Origin: a virus
Strand: one strand, 5' to 3'
Virus record (IMG/VR): IMGVR_UViG_3300047461_000284
Span: 1 to 29,744 of that record
DNA: 29,744 nt
Shown: positions 5,797 to 10,712 of the stretch, piece by piece
Layout: each line of letters begins with the position of its first letter
How positions within the stretch are numbered: position 1 is the stretch's first letter
The notes under the pieces: generated by a model
What the model saw: the letters and a program-made list of their open reading frames with translations, nothing else
Database searches by the model: none
What the model was told of the DNA's origin: nothing
Made by a program: the position numbers and the translations under genes

Positions 5797-5797
5797 T

Positions 5798-6094
5798 ATG
5801 TATCAACTAGCAAAACTTGATGGGGATCGTATCCCCTGTTATCGGGGCTTTGTGCGATATGTATCTTTGCGACGAATGGGTGACTTCAGCAGTCTGAACC
5901 ACTCTAAGTTCAAAGACGACATCAGCTTTATTGTATACCGCAACTATGCAGACAGAGAGCGTGATGTAGCACTTGGCATCTACACAACCAAAGACGGCAA
6001 TCTGGTTCAGGACAAGCGTCGAACCGCACTACGCAAGATTTGGGAAGTCATGGATCGGGAGGTGAAATATGCCCCTACCTACGCCCCCCTTTGA
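5798..6094 (+). CDS. Hypothetical protein (98 aa)
   Basis: Unrecognised basic protein of 98 residues, with no motif. Starts after the longest of the ribosome-site hairpins. Its 3' end overlaps the next gene by 26 bases, with an ordinary GGGAGGTG site for that gene inside it, so the two are probably translated together from one self-cut mRNA. Confidence 0.75.
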   Translation: MYQLAKLDGDRIPCYRGFVRYVSLRRMGDFSSLNHSKFKDDISFIVYRNYADRERDVALGIYTTKDGNLVQDKRRTALRKIWEVMDREVKYAPTYAPL

Positions 6095-6284
6095 TATCAA
6101 CACCATGCTCCACCGCAAGGTGAAGTACGTCCTCCAGAAACCTGATGACCTACACGACGCCCTGCTTGAGATTGTTACGCAGGGCAGGTCGGACTGGGAC
6201 TTGCAGGAGTGGGAGGCACTGGTTGCCGATATCGAATCTTCCGACCTAACAGTCGGTGAATACATCAAGCCTTATAGAACCTGA
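6069..6284 (+). CDS. Hypothetical protein (71 aa)
   Basis: Unrecognised acidic protein of 71 residues (FDINTMLHRKVKYVLQKPDD near the start). The ATG is preceded by GGGAGGTGAAAT inside the upstream gene. Its TGA lies within the Shine-Dalgarno hairpin of the following gene. No ribozyme separates it from that gene, the only place where the hairpin is used between cistrons without one. Confidence 0.7.
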   Translation: MPLPTPPFDINTMLHRKVKYVLQKPDDLHDALLEIVTQGRSDWDLQEWEALVADIESSDLTVGEYIKPYRT

Positions 6285-6290
6285 GGAGGT
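6279..6290 (+). promoter_or_regulatory. Shine-Dalgarno hairpin 6, without ribozyme
   Basis: ACCT-GAGG-AGGT before the ATG at 6296. It contains the stop codon of the upstream gene (6282-6284), and only this internal copy lacks a hammerhead in front. Confidence 0.5.
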
Positions 6291-6295
6291 GCAAC

Positions 6296-6535
6296 ATGGC
6301 TTATTACATTAGCACGATAGACCCAGTTGATGGGTCAGTAGCGCCAATCGCAAGAGTGGTGAAGCGATTGGGTGATGCAAAGCATACGGCGGACGGTCAG
6401 GTGTATGCGGTATTCAAAAACCGCAGAGACTTCACCGAGAAGTGGCGCTACAAAACCTACGAGTCACAGGGTGGGAAGCTAAAGCCCGTGACCAGACATG
6501 ACATACCGAAACAAATCGGTGGTCTGTTCTTCTAG
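6296..6535 (+). CDS. Hypothetical basic protein (79 aa)
   Basis: Unrecognised 79-residue basic protein (ISTIDPVDGSVAPIARVVKR near the start; GGKLKPVTRHDIPKQIGGLFF at the end). No motif. Its last codons, TTC TTC TAG, supply the 5' strand of stem I of ribozyme 6, so the stop codon itself is base-paired in the folded ribozyme. Confidence 0.75.
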   Translation: MAYYISTIDPVDGSVAPIARVVKRLGDAKHTADGQVYAVFKNRRDFTEKWRYKTYESQGGKLKPVTRHDIPKQIGGLFF

Positions 6536-6589
6536 CTGACGAGCGCTGAGTGGTTCTCAGCCGAAACGCACCTTCGGGTGCGTCCTAGA
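6531..6589 (+). ncRNA. Hammerhead ribozyme 6 (type I)
   Basis: Stem I UCUAG (6531-6535) pairs with CUAGA (6585-6589). The core is CUGACGA at 6536-6542. Stem II is GCUGAG/CUCAGC plus the G-C closing pair and a one-base bulge as in ribozymes 1 and 2. Stem III is CGCACC-UUCG-GGUGCG. GUC is at 6582-6584, and cleavage is predicted at 6584/6585, 30 nt before the ATG at 6615. The stop codon of the upstream gene is in stem I. Confidence 0.9.
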
Positions 6590-6597
6590 TAACCAAT

Positions 6598-6611
6598 ATC
6601 CTGAGGAGGAT
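6598..6611 (+). promoter_or_regulatory. Shine-Dalgarno hairpin 7
   Basis: ATCCT-GAGG-AGGAT before the ATG at 6615, the same inverted outer pairs as hairpin 2. Confidence 0.55.
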
Positions 6612-6614
6612 TTT

Positions 6615-6950
6615 ATGAGTTTATATTTAGTAAAAAGTGAAGTACACGATGGCGGGCATGAATACCATGACAAGTTTATTCTGCTAGCAAGTAGCGGCGG
6701 AATATCGCTCGAACTACCTCAAAACATCGATGCAATTTTGACGGCATGGGAATTTGGATTAACTGTCAAACATGTTGAAGAGTCAGGTGATGAGGTTTGG
6801 TCTGGCTGTCGGGTGGTTTATTGCAACACCTGCGGAACCATATCAAATGACCACTACGACGTCGTTAAAAAATACCTGAACGTGATTAATCTTGAGTACA
6901 TTTTAGACGATGTCGAATATGGCGATGAGCGTGATCAGGAGGTGGCGTAA
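6615..6950 (+). CDS. Hypothetical protein (111 aa)
   Basis: Unrecognised acidic protein of 111 residues. It has one CxxC pair (YCNTCGTISNDH) that could bind a metal with other residues, but no complete zinc finger. The C-terminus is acidic (DDVEYGDERDQEV). First of three genes predicted to share one self-cut mRNA. Its TAA overlaps the ATG of the next gene (TAATG). Confidence 0.75.
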   Translation: MSLYLVKSEVHDGGHEYHDKFILLASSGGISLELPQNIDAILTAWEFGLTVKHVEESGDEVWSGCRVVYCNTCGTISNDHYDVVKKYLNVINLEYILDDVEYGDERDQEVA

Positions 6951-7117
6951 TGAATAACCCATTTGCAGATATCGCCCAGTGGGAGCGCTACTGGGACATG
7001 AGCGACCTTGAACGTGTTCGTGAAGACGAACGTGAAAAAGGTAGAAAAGAAGCGATCGAACAGAAATGGGCTGATCGCTTTAAACACGGCATTCAAGACG
7101 AATGTGACCAATACTAG
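6950..7117 (+). CDS. Small charged helical protein (55 aa)
   Basis: A 55-residue frame beginning MNNPFADIAQWERYWDMSDL and rich in Arg, Glu and Lys through the middle (ERVREDEREKGRKEAIEQKW), so probably one long helix. GATCAGGAGGTG before the ATG is a strong ribosome site, and the start overlaps the previous stop. Family unknown. Confidence 0.7.
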   Translation: MNNPFADIAQWERYWDMSDLERVREDEREKGRKEAIEQKWADRFKHGIQDECDQY

Positions 7118-7125
7118 GAGGTGCT

Positions 7126-7314
7126 ATGCCTATCTATCAAGTAACAACCAAAGAGGTCTGTATCAACACCTACGAGGTGGCGGCTAGATCCAAGGAAGAT
7201 GCTATCAGCTCTTATTATGAGCAGTTTAACTCGCGGCAAATAAAAAGCGTTAGCAGTGATGAGAGTGTTATTTCAACACTAGAAGTATTTCCAACTGATG
7301 AGTTGTCGAGGTAG
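7126..7314 (+). CDS. Hypothetical protein (62 aa)
   Basis: A 62-residue protein starting MPIYQVTTKEVCINTYEVAA followed by RSKEDAISSYYEQF. This pattern, a strand, then a V/A-x-A-x-S-x-x-E-A helix, resembles small DpnD/PcfM-type phage proteins whose function is unknown. The similarity is weak. Its last codons, CCA ACT GAT GAG through TAG, form stem I, the core and stem II of ribozyme 7. It follows an AGGAGGTG site eight bases after the previous gene. Confidence 0.7.
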   Translation: MPIYQVTTKEVCINTYEVAARSKEDAISSYYEQFNSRQIKSVSSDESVISTLEVFPTDELSR

Positions 7315-7382
7315 TCCCTCGATCGAAAGTCTAAGTACACAATAGGTAATTTTTTTTACCCTTTGTGTACTGGGCTCTTGGA
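7290..7382 (+). ncRNA. Hammerhead ribozyme 7, long stem III variant
   Basis: Stem I UCCAA (7290-7294) pairs with UUGGA (7378-7382). CUGAUGA is at 7295-7301. Stem II is UCGAGG/CCUCGA with an asymmetric internal loop near the core. GAAA is at 7325-7328. Stem III is much longer than in the other copies: GUCUA/UGGGC with G-U pairs, one bulged A, GUACACAA/UUGUGUAC, then an inner GGUAA/UUACC hairpin. The triplet is CUC (7375-7377) instead of GUC. Predicted cleavage at 7377/7378 is 31 nt before the ATG at 7409. The stop codon of the upstream gene lies in stem II loop. Confidence 0.82.
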
Positions 7383-7390
7383 TAACTAAA

Positions 7391-7406
7391 AAACCTGAGG
7401 AGGTTT
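7391..7406 (+). promoter_or_regulatory. Shine-Dalgarno hairpin 8
   Basis: AAACCT-GAGG-AGGTTT, six pairs, two bases before the ATG at 7409. Confidence 0.58.
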
Positions 7407-7408
7407 AT

Positions 7409-7876
7409 ATGTCAAACAATGCAATTTTTTTGCGTAGCAACAAGCTTAGAAATATTGGCGGGCGAACCATCGTCCTGTTCTATCACGGCTATGACTATGA
7501 AGTATCTGCCCTCAGAAGAGAAAAGCTGTATGGCAGTGAGGCTCGGTACGAGCGCATAGTCAATCAGCGTGAGGACAAAGCCATGGCACTGAGCGAAAAG
7601 CATGGTGTTGTGGACGGTGCTGTTCTAGCCAACAACTGGACAGACATCGACACGATGGGTGGTACGCCTGTCTATGAAGTAACTGGATACGACTATCGCC
7701 TGACCGAAAACCCTGCAAAAAAGGTTGTCGGTTTCGTGCGTCGTGATGGTTACCAGTACTGCTACATACCCTTCAAGGAAGCACCAGAGTCTTGGAAGCA
7801 AGAGTACCCGAGACCTGAGGAGGGTTATGTACAGAGCAAGCCCTGTACCTCGGGTACGGTAAGGAGTCTAGCATGA
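7409..7876 (+). CDS. Hypothetical protein (155 aa)
   Basis: Unrecognised protein of 155 residues with repeated aromatic strand-like stretches (VLFYHGYDYEV, VYEVTGYDYRL, FVRRDGYQYCYIPF), suggesting a beta-rich fold. The last 23 codons coincide with a strong RNA structure and a further CCTGAGGAGG sequence (7814-7823), so this C-terminus may be shaped by RNA constraints. The TGA overlaps the ATG of the zinc-ribbon gene that follows. Confidence 0.75.
   Translation: MSNNAIFLRSNKLRNIGGRTIVLFYHGYDYEVSALRREKLYGSEARYERIVNQREDKAMALSEKHGVVDGAVLANNWTDIDTMGGTPVYEVTGYDYRLTENPAKKVVGFVRRDGYQYCYIPFKEAPESWKQEYPRPEEGYVQSKPCTSGTVRSLA
7805..7857 (+). promoter_or_regulatory. Nested RNA structure containing a further SD-hairpin sequence
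   Basis: TACCCGAG (7805-7812) pairs with CTCGGGTA further on (to 7857), enclosing CCT-GAGG-AGG at 7814-7823 and an inner hairpin GTACAG/CTGTAC. The ribosome-site-like element is followed by ATG at 7827, which opens an 11-codon frame different from the host gene. It may regulate the next gene at 7873, or be a relic of a former cistron boundary. Confidence 0.4.
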
Positions 7877-8058
7877 GTTGGCTCTACGTTTGTTACGACT
7901 GTGACTACAAGCACAAGTCGATGGATGAGTTCGCCCCACAGAAATGCTCCGACTGGGAACCGTACGGTGACCAAAAGGTAGAGCGGGTCAGTTATGAATT
8001 GACCTGTCCGCAGTGTGGCGGCGATTCAATTGAGGAAGATTTTTTTCCACCAGAATAA
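7873..8058 (+). CDS. Zinc-ribbon-like small protein (61 aa)
   Basis: A 61-residue protein with YVCYDCDYKH at the N-terminus, and TCPQCGGDSIEED near the C-terminus. The two CxxC pairs (residues 7-10 and about 45-48) are spaced like a zinc ribbon, so a structural zinc site is likely. Such proteins in phages often bind nucleic acid or host enzymes, but no target can be named. Start overlaps the previous stop, with TAAGGAG as ribosome site. Confidence 0.75.
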   Translation: MSWLYVCYDCDYKHKSMDEFAPQKCSDWEPYGDQKVERVSYELTCPQCGGDSIEEDFFPPE

Positions 8059-8065
8059 CCTCAAG

Positions 8066-8132
8066 GTGGGGAGTTCTCCCCTTTTAGCGACAGCGGATTG
8101 TCGCTCTCTTTTCGCCATGGATGGCTTCTTTT
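8066..8132 (+). terminator. Three tandem hairpins, each followed by T-rich sequence
   Basis: GGGGA-GTTC-TCCCC (8068-8081) followed by TTTT; AGCGACA/TGTCGCT (8086-8105) followed by CTCTTTT; GCCAT/ATGGC (8114-8125) followed by TTCTTTT. They fill the 88-base gap between two genes of the same direction. The first looks most like an intrinsic terminator. As a set they could reduce or stop read-through into the last three genes, or mark 3' ends. Confidence 0.45.
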
Positions 8133-8146
8133 AAAAAGGAGTCACA

Positions 8147-8512
8147 ATGAGAATATTTGATAAATACTTGCAGGATATGGGGTTACCAGATACCCGAACG
8201 TATGACATAGCTAAGGCACTAGATCAGCTACATTCAGCTATCTGTCAGCTTGATAAAGACAACCAGTTGAAGTTTGGATTCTATATGCCTGAGGCTGTCG
8301 AGTGTGCTGTGCAGTACGCGCAACACGAAGAGTTAAACGAAGATCTGTGGGGTGGTAAGAAACCCACATGGCAACAGGACTTAGCTAGAGCCGATGAGGG
8401 AATGCAGGTAATCTTTGTTCCCGATTTTGACCTCGAAGAACCAGAGCCTGAGAAGCCCAAGCCTAAAGGGCACAAGGTCGTAAAGATGGAGGACTACAGA
8501 GATGATGACTGA
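8147..8512 (+). CDS. Hypothetical protein (121 aa)
   Basis: Unrecognised protein of 121 residues. The first 60 residues are helical (TYDIAKALDQLHSAICQLDK). After residue 90 comes a charged, proline-rich linker (LEEPEPEKPKPKGHK) and an acidic tail (MEDYRDDD). AAAGGAG lies well placed before the ATG. The stop overlaps the next small membrane gene. Confidence 0.75.
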   Translation: MRIFDKYLQDMGLPDTRTYDIAKALDQLHSAICQLDKDNQLKFGFYMPEAVECAVQYAQHEELNEDLWGGKKPTWQQDLARADEGMQVIFVPDFDLEEPEPEKPKPKGHKVVKMEDYRDDD

Positions 8513-8603
8513 TATACAAACTAGCGGAATGATTCTCTTGGCGGTCTGCATAATTTACGCCCTGATGTCTATTGTCACGGAGCGGTACGATGAAGACGAA
8601 TGA
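8505..8603 (+). CDS. Small membrane protein (32 aa)
   Basis: A 32-residue frame: MTDIQTSG, a hydrophobic helix MILLAVCIIYALMSIV (about residues 9-24), then a charged tail TERYDEDE. The start is inside the last codons of the preceding gene, with GGAGG about 12 bases upstream. Its end overlaps the start of the HTH gene. The shape fits a single-pass inner membrane protein of unknown role. A holin-type role is possible but nothing shows it. Confidence 0.55.
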   Translation: MTDIQTSGMILLAVCIIYALMSIVTERYDEDE

Positions 8604-8790
8604 AGAGTTCAGGAAGTTACTTGTTAAAAACAATCTGAATCTGCGAGAAATCGCAGTGATGATTGATACGCCGTATGAAACTGTCAGGAACTGGCACAGA
8701 TCACCTGACGCTAAGGGGTATCGCTTGATGCCCCATTACGCTTATCTCGCTGTGAAATTGAGTATCGAACAAAAATCTGGCGAGGAATGA
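8590..8790 (+). CDS. Small helix-turn-helix protein (66 aa)
   Basis: A 66-residue protein, start chosen at 8590 (MKTNEEFRKLLVKNNLNLRE) because GGAG lies eight bases before it; an in-frame ATG at 8572 is less well placed. NLREIAVMIDTPYETVRNWHR has the alternation of an HTH motif with the second helix at TPYETVRNW, as in short Cro/XRE-like regulators. It is the last gene of the plus-strand operon and overlaps the opposing nuclease gene by 80 bases, so transcription of one may oppose the other. Confidence 0.7.
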   Translation: MKTNEEFRKLLVKNNLNLREIAVMIDTPYETVRNWHRSPDAKGYRLMPHYAYLAVKLSIEQKSGEE

Positions 8791-9166
8791 GAAACACCCA
8801 CTTTGAATACCTGTCTGTAGTGCCAGTAATGCAGACAGGGTTCATCCTTTCACTCAAGATACAATCCAGTATCCCTTCCTTGGTAAACCAAAACTCCCCA
8901 TCCCCTAAATCGAAGAACCAATAGTCAGCCTCAGATACAGAAAGAGCGCTTGGCTTCCTATGAAAATACTCCACAACAACGTTGCCAGTCTCCATAGACA
9001 TCGGGTCGTATTTGACCTCAATTGTCTTGCCAATCTCTGGAATTTTGATGTCGAACTCAGGGTGGTTGCCAGAAGCCCTCTCAGACCTCGGGAATGCCCG
9101 TTTAAGACGCTTTAAGAGGGACTCCTCAATACTCCCACCCTTTTCGAGATCTTCCTTAAAACCCAC
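8711..9166 (-). CDS. Putative PD-(D/E)XK nuclease (151 aa)
   Basis: A 151-residue protein with EESLLKRLKRAFPRSER, then ASGNHPEFDIKIPEIGKTIEVKYDP: an acidic residue in EFDI followed by E-V-K on the next strand is the core of PD-(D/E)XK nucleases. The rest (ADYWFFDLGDGEFWF) also suits this fold. Start is a GTG overlapping the preceding stop. It is the last gene of the leftward replication operon, and its 3' end overlaps the convergent HTH gene by 80 bases. Substrate unknown, perhaps Holliday junctions or host DNA. Confidence 0.65.
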   Translation of the reverse strand: MGFKEDLEKGGSIEESLLKRLKRAFPRSERASGNHPEFDIKIPEIGKTIEVKYDPMSMETGNVVVEYFHRKPSALSVSEADYWFFDLGDGEFWFTKEGILDCILSERMNPVCITGTTDRYSKWVFLIPRQIFVRYSISQRDKRNGASSDTP

Positions 9167-9434
9167 GTTTAATCCACATTGCCTTAACGCCGTTCATCAC
9201 CAAATCTTTGGTGTGTTTTGGGTAGGCATTCTTGGGTATGGAATTTATAGCTTTCCTTCTCTCTTCCCTGCTTTTTAACTCTATGATCCTACTGGGTAAG
9301 TAGTAAGGAAGAGTAGCCTTGGCTAGATCGTGAAACTCTGGTTTCAGTTCCCTCTCTAGGTATTCCACGCATTGGGGGTAATATATTTTTTCCGCCGATT
9401 TTTCGACGGCTTTTCTAAGTTGAATTGGTTGCAC
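9156..9434 (-). CDS. Hypothetical protein (about 92 aa)
   Basis: Unrecognised basic protein. I chose the GTG at 9434 because TGGAGG lies seven bases before it. A GTG at 9455 would add seven residues without a ribosome site. Residues read QPIQLRKAVEKSAEKIYYPQ and later ELKSREERRKAINSIPK, helical and charged. It overlaps the upstream resolvase-like gene by 20 bases and the downstream nuclease gene by 11, so all three are likely cotranslated. Confidence 0.65.
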   Translation of the reverse strand: MQPIQLRKAVEKSAEKIYYPQCVEYLERELKPEFHDLAKATLPYYLPSRIIELKSREERRKAINSIPKNAYPKHTKDLVMNGVKAMWIKRGF

Positions 9435-9834
9435 CTCGAACCTCCAGTAAGTCACGCATGATCATGATCCCTGTACTGAGTTCCGTGGTGATTGTGTCCA
9501 TACCGTTGACACCAACGTACTGATCGCCTGCTATTGCTTTCAGTGGGAAGACACACCTAATCGGCTGTCGGTCGTACTTGTAAATCAGGATGGGGGTGTA
9601 CCCTTCCGTCGCTGACTCACAAGCCTGATCCCACCACTCGGTTTTATGCCAGTTACCCTTGGCATATCGCTTCGCTTCAATCATCAAGTTGTGAAAGACA
9701 ATGTCTCCATGACCTTTGTCTTGGTACTGCTCTAGGTTGCGCTTGAGATGGTCGGCACAACTGCCGAACTCATCCTTGAAGAGTGCTATTAACTCTCTCT
9801 CAAACGCATGACCTTTGGCACGTCCGTTAATCAC
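9415..9834 (-). CDS. Holliday junction resolvase-like PD-(D/E)XK nuclease (139 aa)
   Basis: Starts at a GTG inside the end of the DUF3310 gene (GAGG site seven bases before). The N-terminal GRAKGHAFERELIALFKDEF, then RNLEQYQDKGHGDIVFHNLM and IEAKRYAKG is the pattern of phage Holliday junction resolvases of the PD-(D/E)XK fold: conserved Glu in FERE, Asp in GDI and E-x-K in IEAK. WWDQACESA and TPILIYKYDRQPIRCVFPL follow as in that family. It would resolve branched DNA before packaging. Confident in the fold, fairly so in the role. Confidence 0.78.
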   Translation of the reverse strand: MINGRAKGHAFERELIALFKDEFGSCADHLKRNLEQYQDKGHGDIVFHNLMIEAKRYAKGNWHKTEWWDQACESATEGYTPILIYKYDRQPIRCVFPLKAIAGDQYVGVNGMDTITTELSTGIMIMRDLLEVRGATNST

Positions 9835-10180
9835 GCTGTGCCTCGATTAACCACTGCAAATAAACCTTGGCTTTCTCAAGGCTTTGCGTCTTGCCATTAG
9901 GGTGTGTCTCGTAACGCCACACATACTTTTGGACATTACCTTTCAGATAACCCTTGAACTGCTCGTCATCCATTGAAGAGCGGATCGCTGAGATACATTC
10001 CACAGCGTTGGGTGACTTCTTGTAATGCTCGGGTTGTGTTACTGCATTCCATTCAGCAGGTGTTGCATCATCCAAACTTCTCTGCGACGAGTTCTTTTGT
10101 TCGTTCAAGGAGTTCAAACTGGGTGCCATATCGGCTTTCGAACGCCCGTTTGAATGGGTGTCTAGCGGTGTATATTTCAT
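9827..10180 (-). CDS. DUF3310 protein (117 aa)
   Basis: The conserved part starts near residue 46: VTQPEHYKKSPNAVECISAI, then FKGYLKGNVQKYVWRYE and KAKVYLQWLIEAQ, the DUF3310 (SaV-like) pattern found next to phage replication genes; some are described as nucleotide kinase-like, but activity is not settled. The start at 10180 has GGAGGTG ideally placed. The first 38 residues are read from the same DNA as the end of the Ref-like gene in another frame (113-base overlap) and show no family similarity. Confidence 0.8.
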   Translation of the reverse strand: MKYTPLDTHSNGRSKADMAPSLNSLNEQKNSSQRSLDDATPAEWNAVTQPEHYKKSPNAVECISAIRSSMDDEQFKGYLKGNVQKYVWRYETHPNGKTQSLEKAKVYLQWLIEAQRD

Positions 10181-10376
10181 TGTCTTCACCTCCACGGTGA
10201 TGTCTGTAACAAAGTGGTATGGTCTTTAAGTGCGCGTCGGGTTTCGTTTTCCCATCTATGTGGTGAACCTCGGCGGGCGTATAGACCCCGTGATGTAACT
10301 TGCATACGACACATCCAATCTGTGTAATCTTGTCCATCCATGCTTTCTCTTCCGTGTTGGGCGTTCTGCCCTTCAT
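10068..10376 (-). CDS. Ref-like RecA-dependent nuclease (102 aa)
   Basis: Contains IGCVVCKLHHGVYTPAEVHH followed by HLKTIPLCYRHHRGG and a C-terminal FESRYGTQFELLERTKELV. This CxxC...HH...CxxHH order is that of the Ref family of recombination-enhancement nucleases, first known from phage P1, which cut DNA within RecA filaments. The ATG at 10376 overlaps the TGA of the gene before it (ATGA), which makes it a better choice than the GTG at 10430. It shares 113 bases with DUF3310 in a different frame. Family call good, dependence on RecA only from the family. Confidence 0.8.
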   Translation of the reverse strand: MKGRTPNTEEKAWMDKITQIGCVVCKLHHGVYTPAEVHHIDGKTKPDAHLKTIPLCYRHHRGGEDNEIYTARHPFKRAFESRYGTQFELLERTKELVAEKFG

Positions 10377-10711
10377 GAAATTCCGTAGGTGCGGCGCTCT
10401 GCTCGCTCTGATGCAAGCTTCGACTGCCACGTTTTAAATTCGACTTCAGCCGCCATAAGATTTGCCTTAGCTGACGACAGTTTCCCCTTGGCTACGCCCT
10501 TCCTGATTCGGGCATCGAATACAGTCTCGTCTTCATCAGCGTATCGCTCTTGCGCGGCATTGGTTTTATGACCCCTTGCCTCAGCTTGAACCTTGGCAAT
10601 AGCCACAAGTTTTTTCTCTTCAGCTTCCGCCCTAGCAACAGCTAGTTCAGCGCCCGCAACTTCTGCACCCGCGATACGAATCGCTTCAGCAAAACCTTCT
10701 TCCTCATACAT
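10373..10711 (-). CDS. Coiled-coil phage protein (112 aa)
   Basis: Almost entirely helical and charged (GAELAVARAEAEEKKLVAIA; KLSSAKANLMAAEVEFKTWQ; ending KLASERAERRTYGIS). Similar 110-residue proteins sit between replication genes in many proteobacterial phages, with no function known to me. I chose the ATG at 10711, which has AAGGAG eight bases before it and follows the helicase stop directly. A start at 10816 would lie inside the helicase gene. Confidence 0.72.
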   Translation of the reverse strand: MYEEEGFAEAIRIAGAEVAGAELAVARAEAEEKKLVAIAKVQAEARGHKTNAAQERYADEDETVFDARIRKGVAKGKLSSAKANLMAAEVEFKTWQSKLASERAERRTYGIS

Positions 10712-10712
10712 A

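Noticed and set aside
2500-7410. CRISPR array
   Set aside because: The repeated units are hammerheads and ribosome-site hairpins separated by genes, not identical direct repeats with uniform spacers.
8810-8839. Strong 8-bp hairpin as a terminator for the convergent operons
   Set aside because: No T run follows on either strand and it lies in the coding part of the nuclease gene, so I list it only as a structure.
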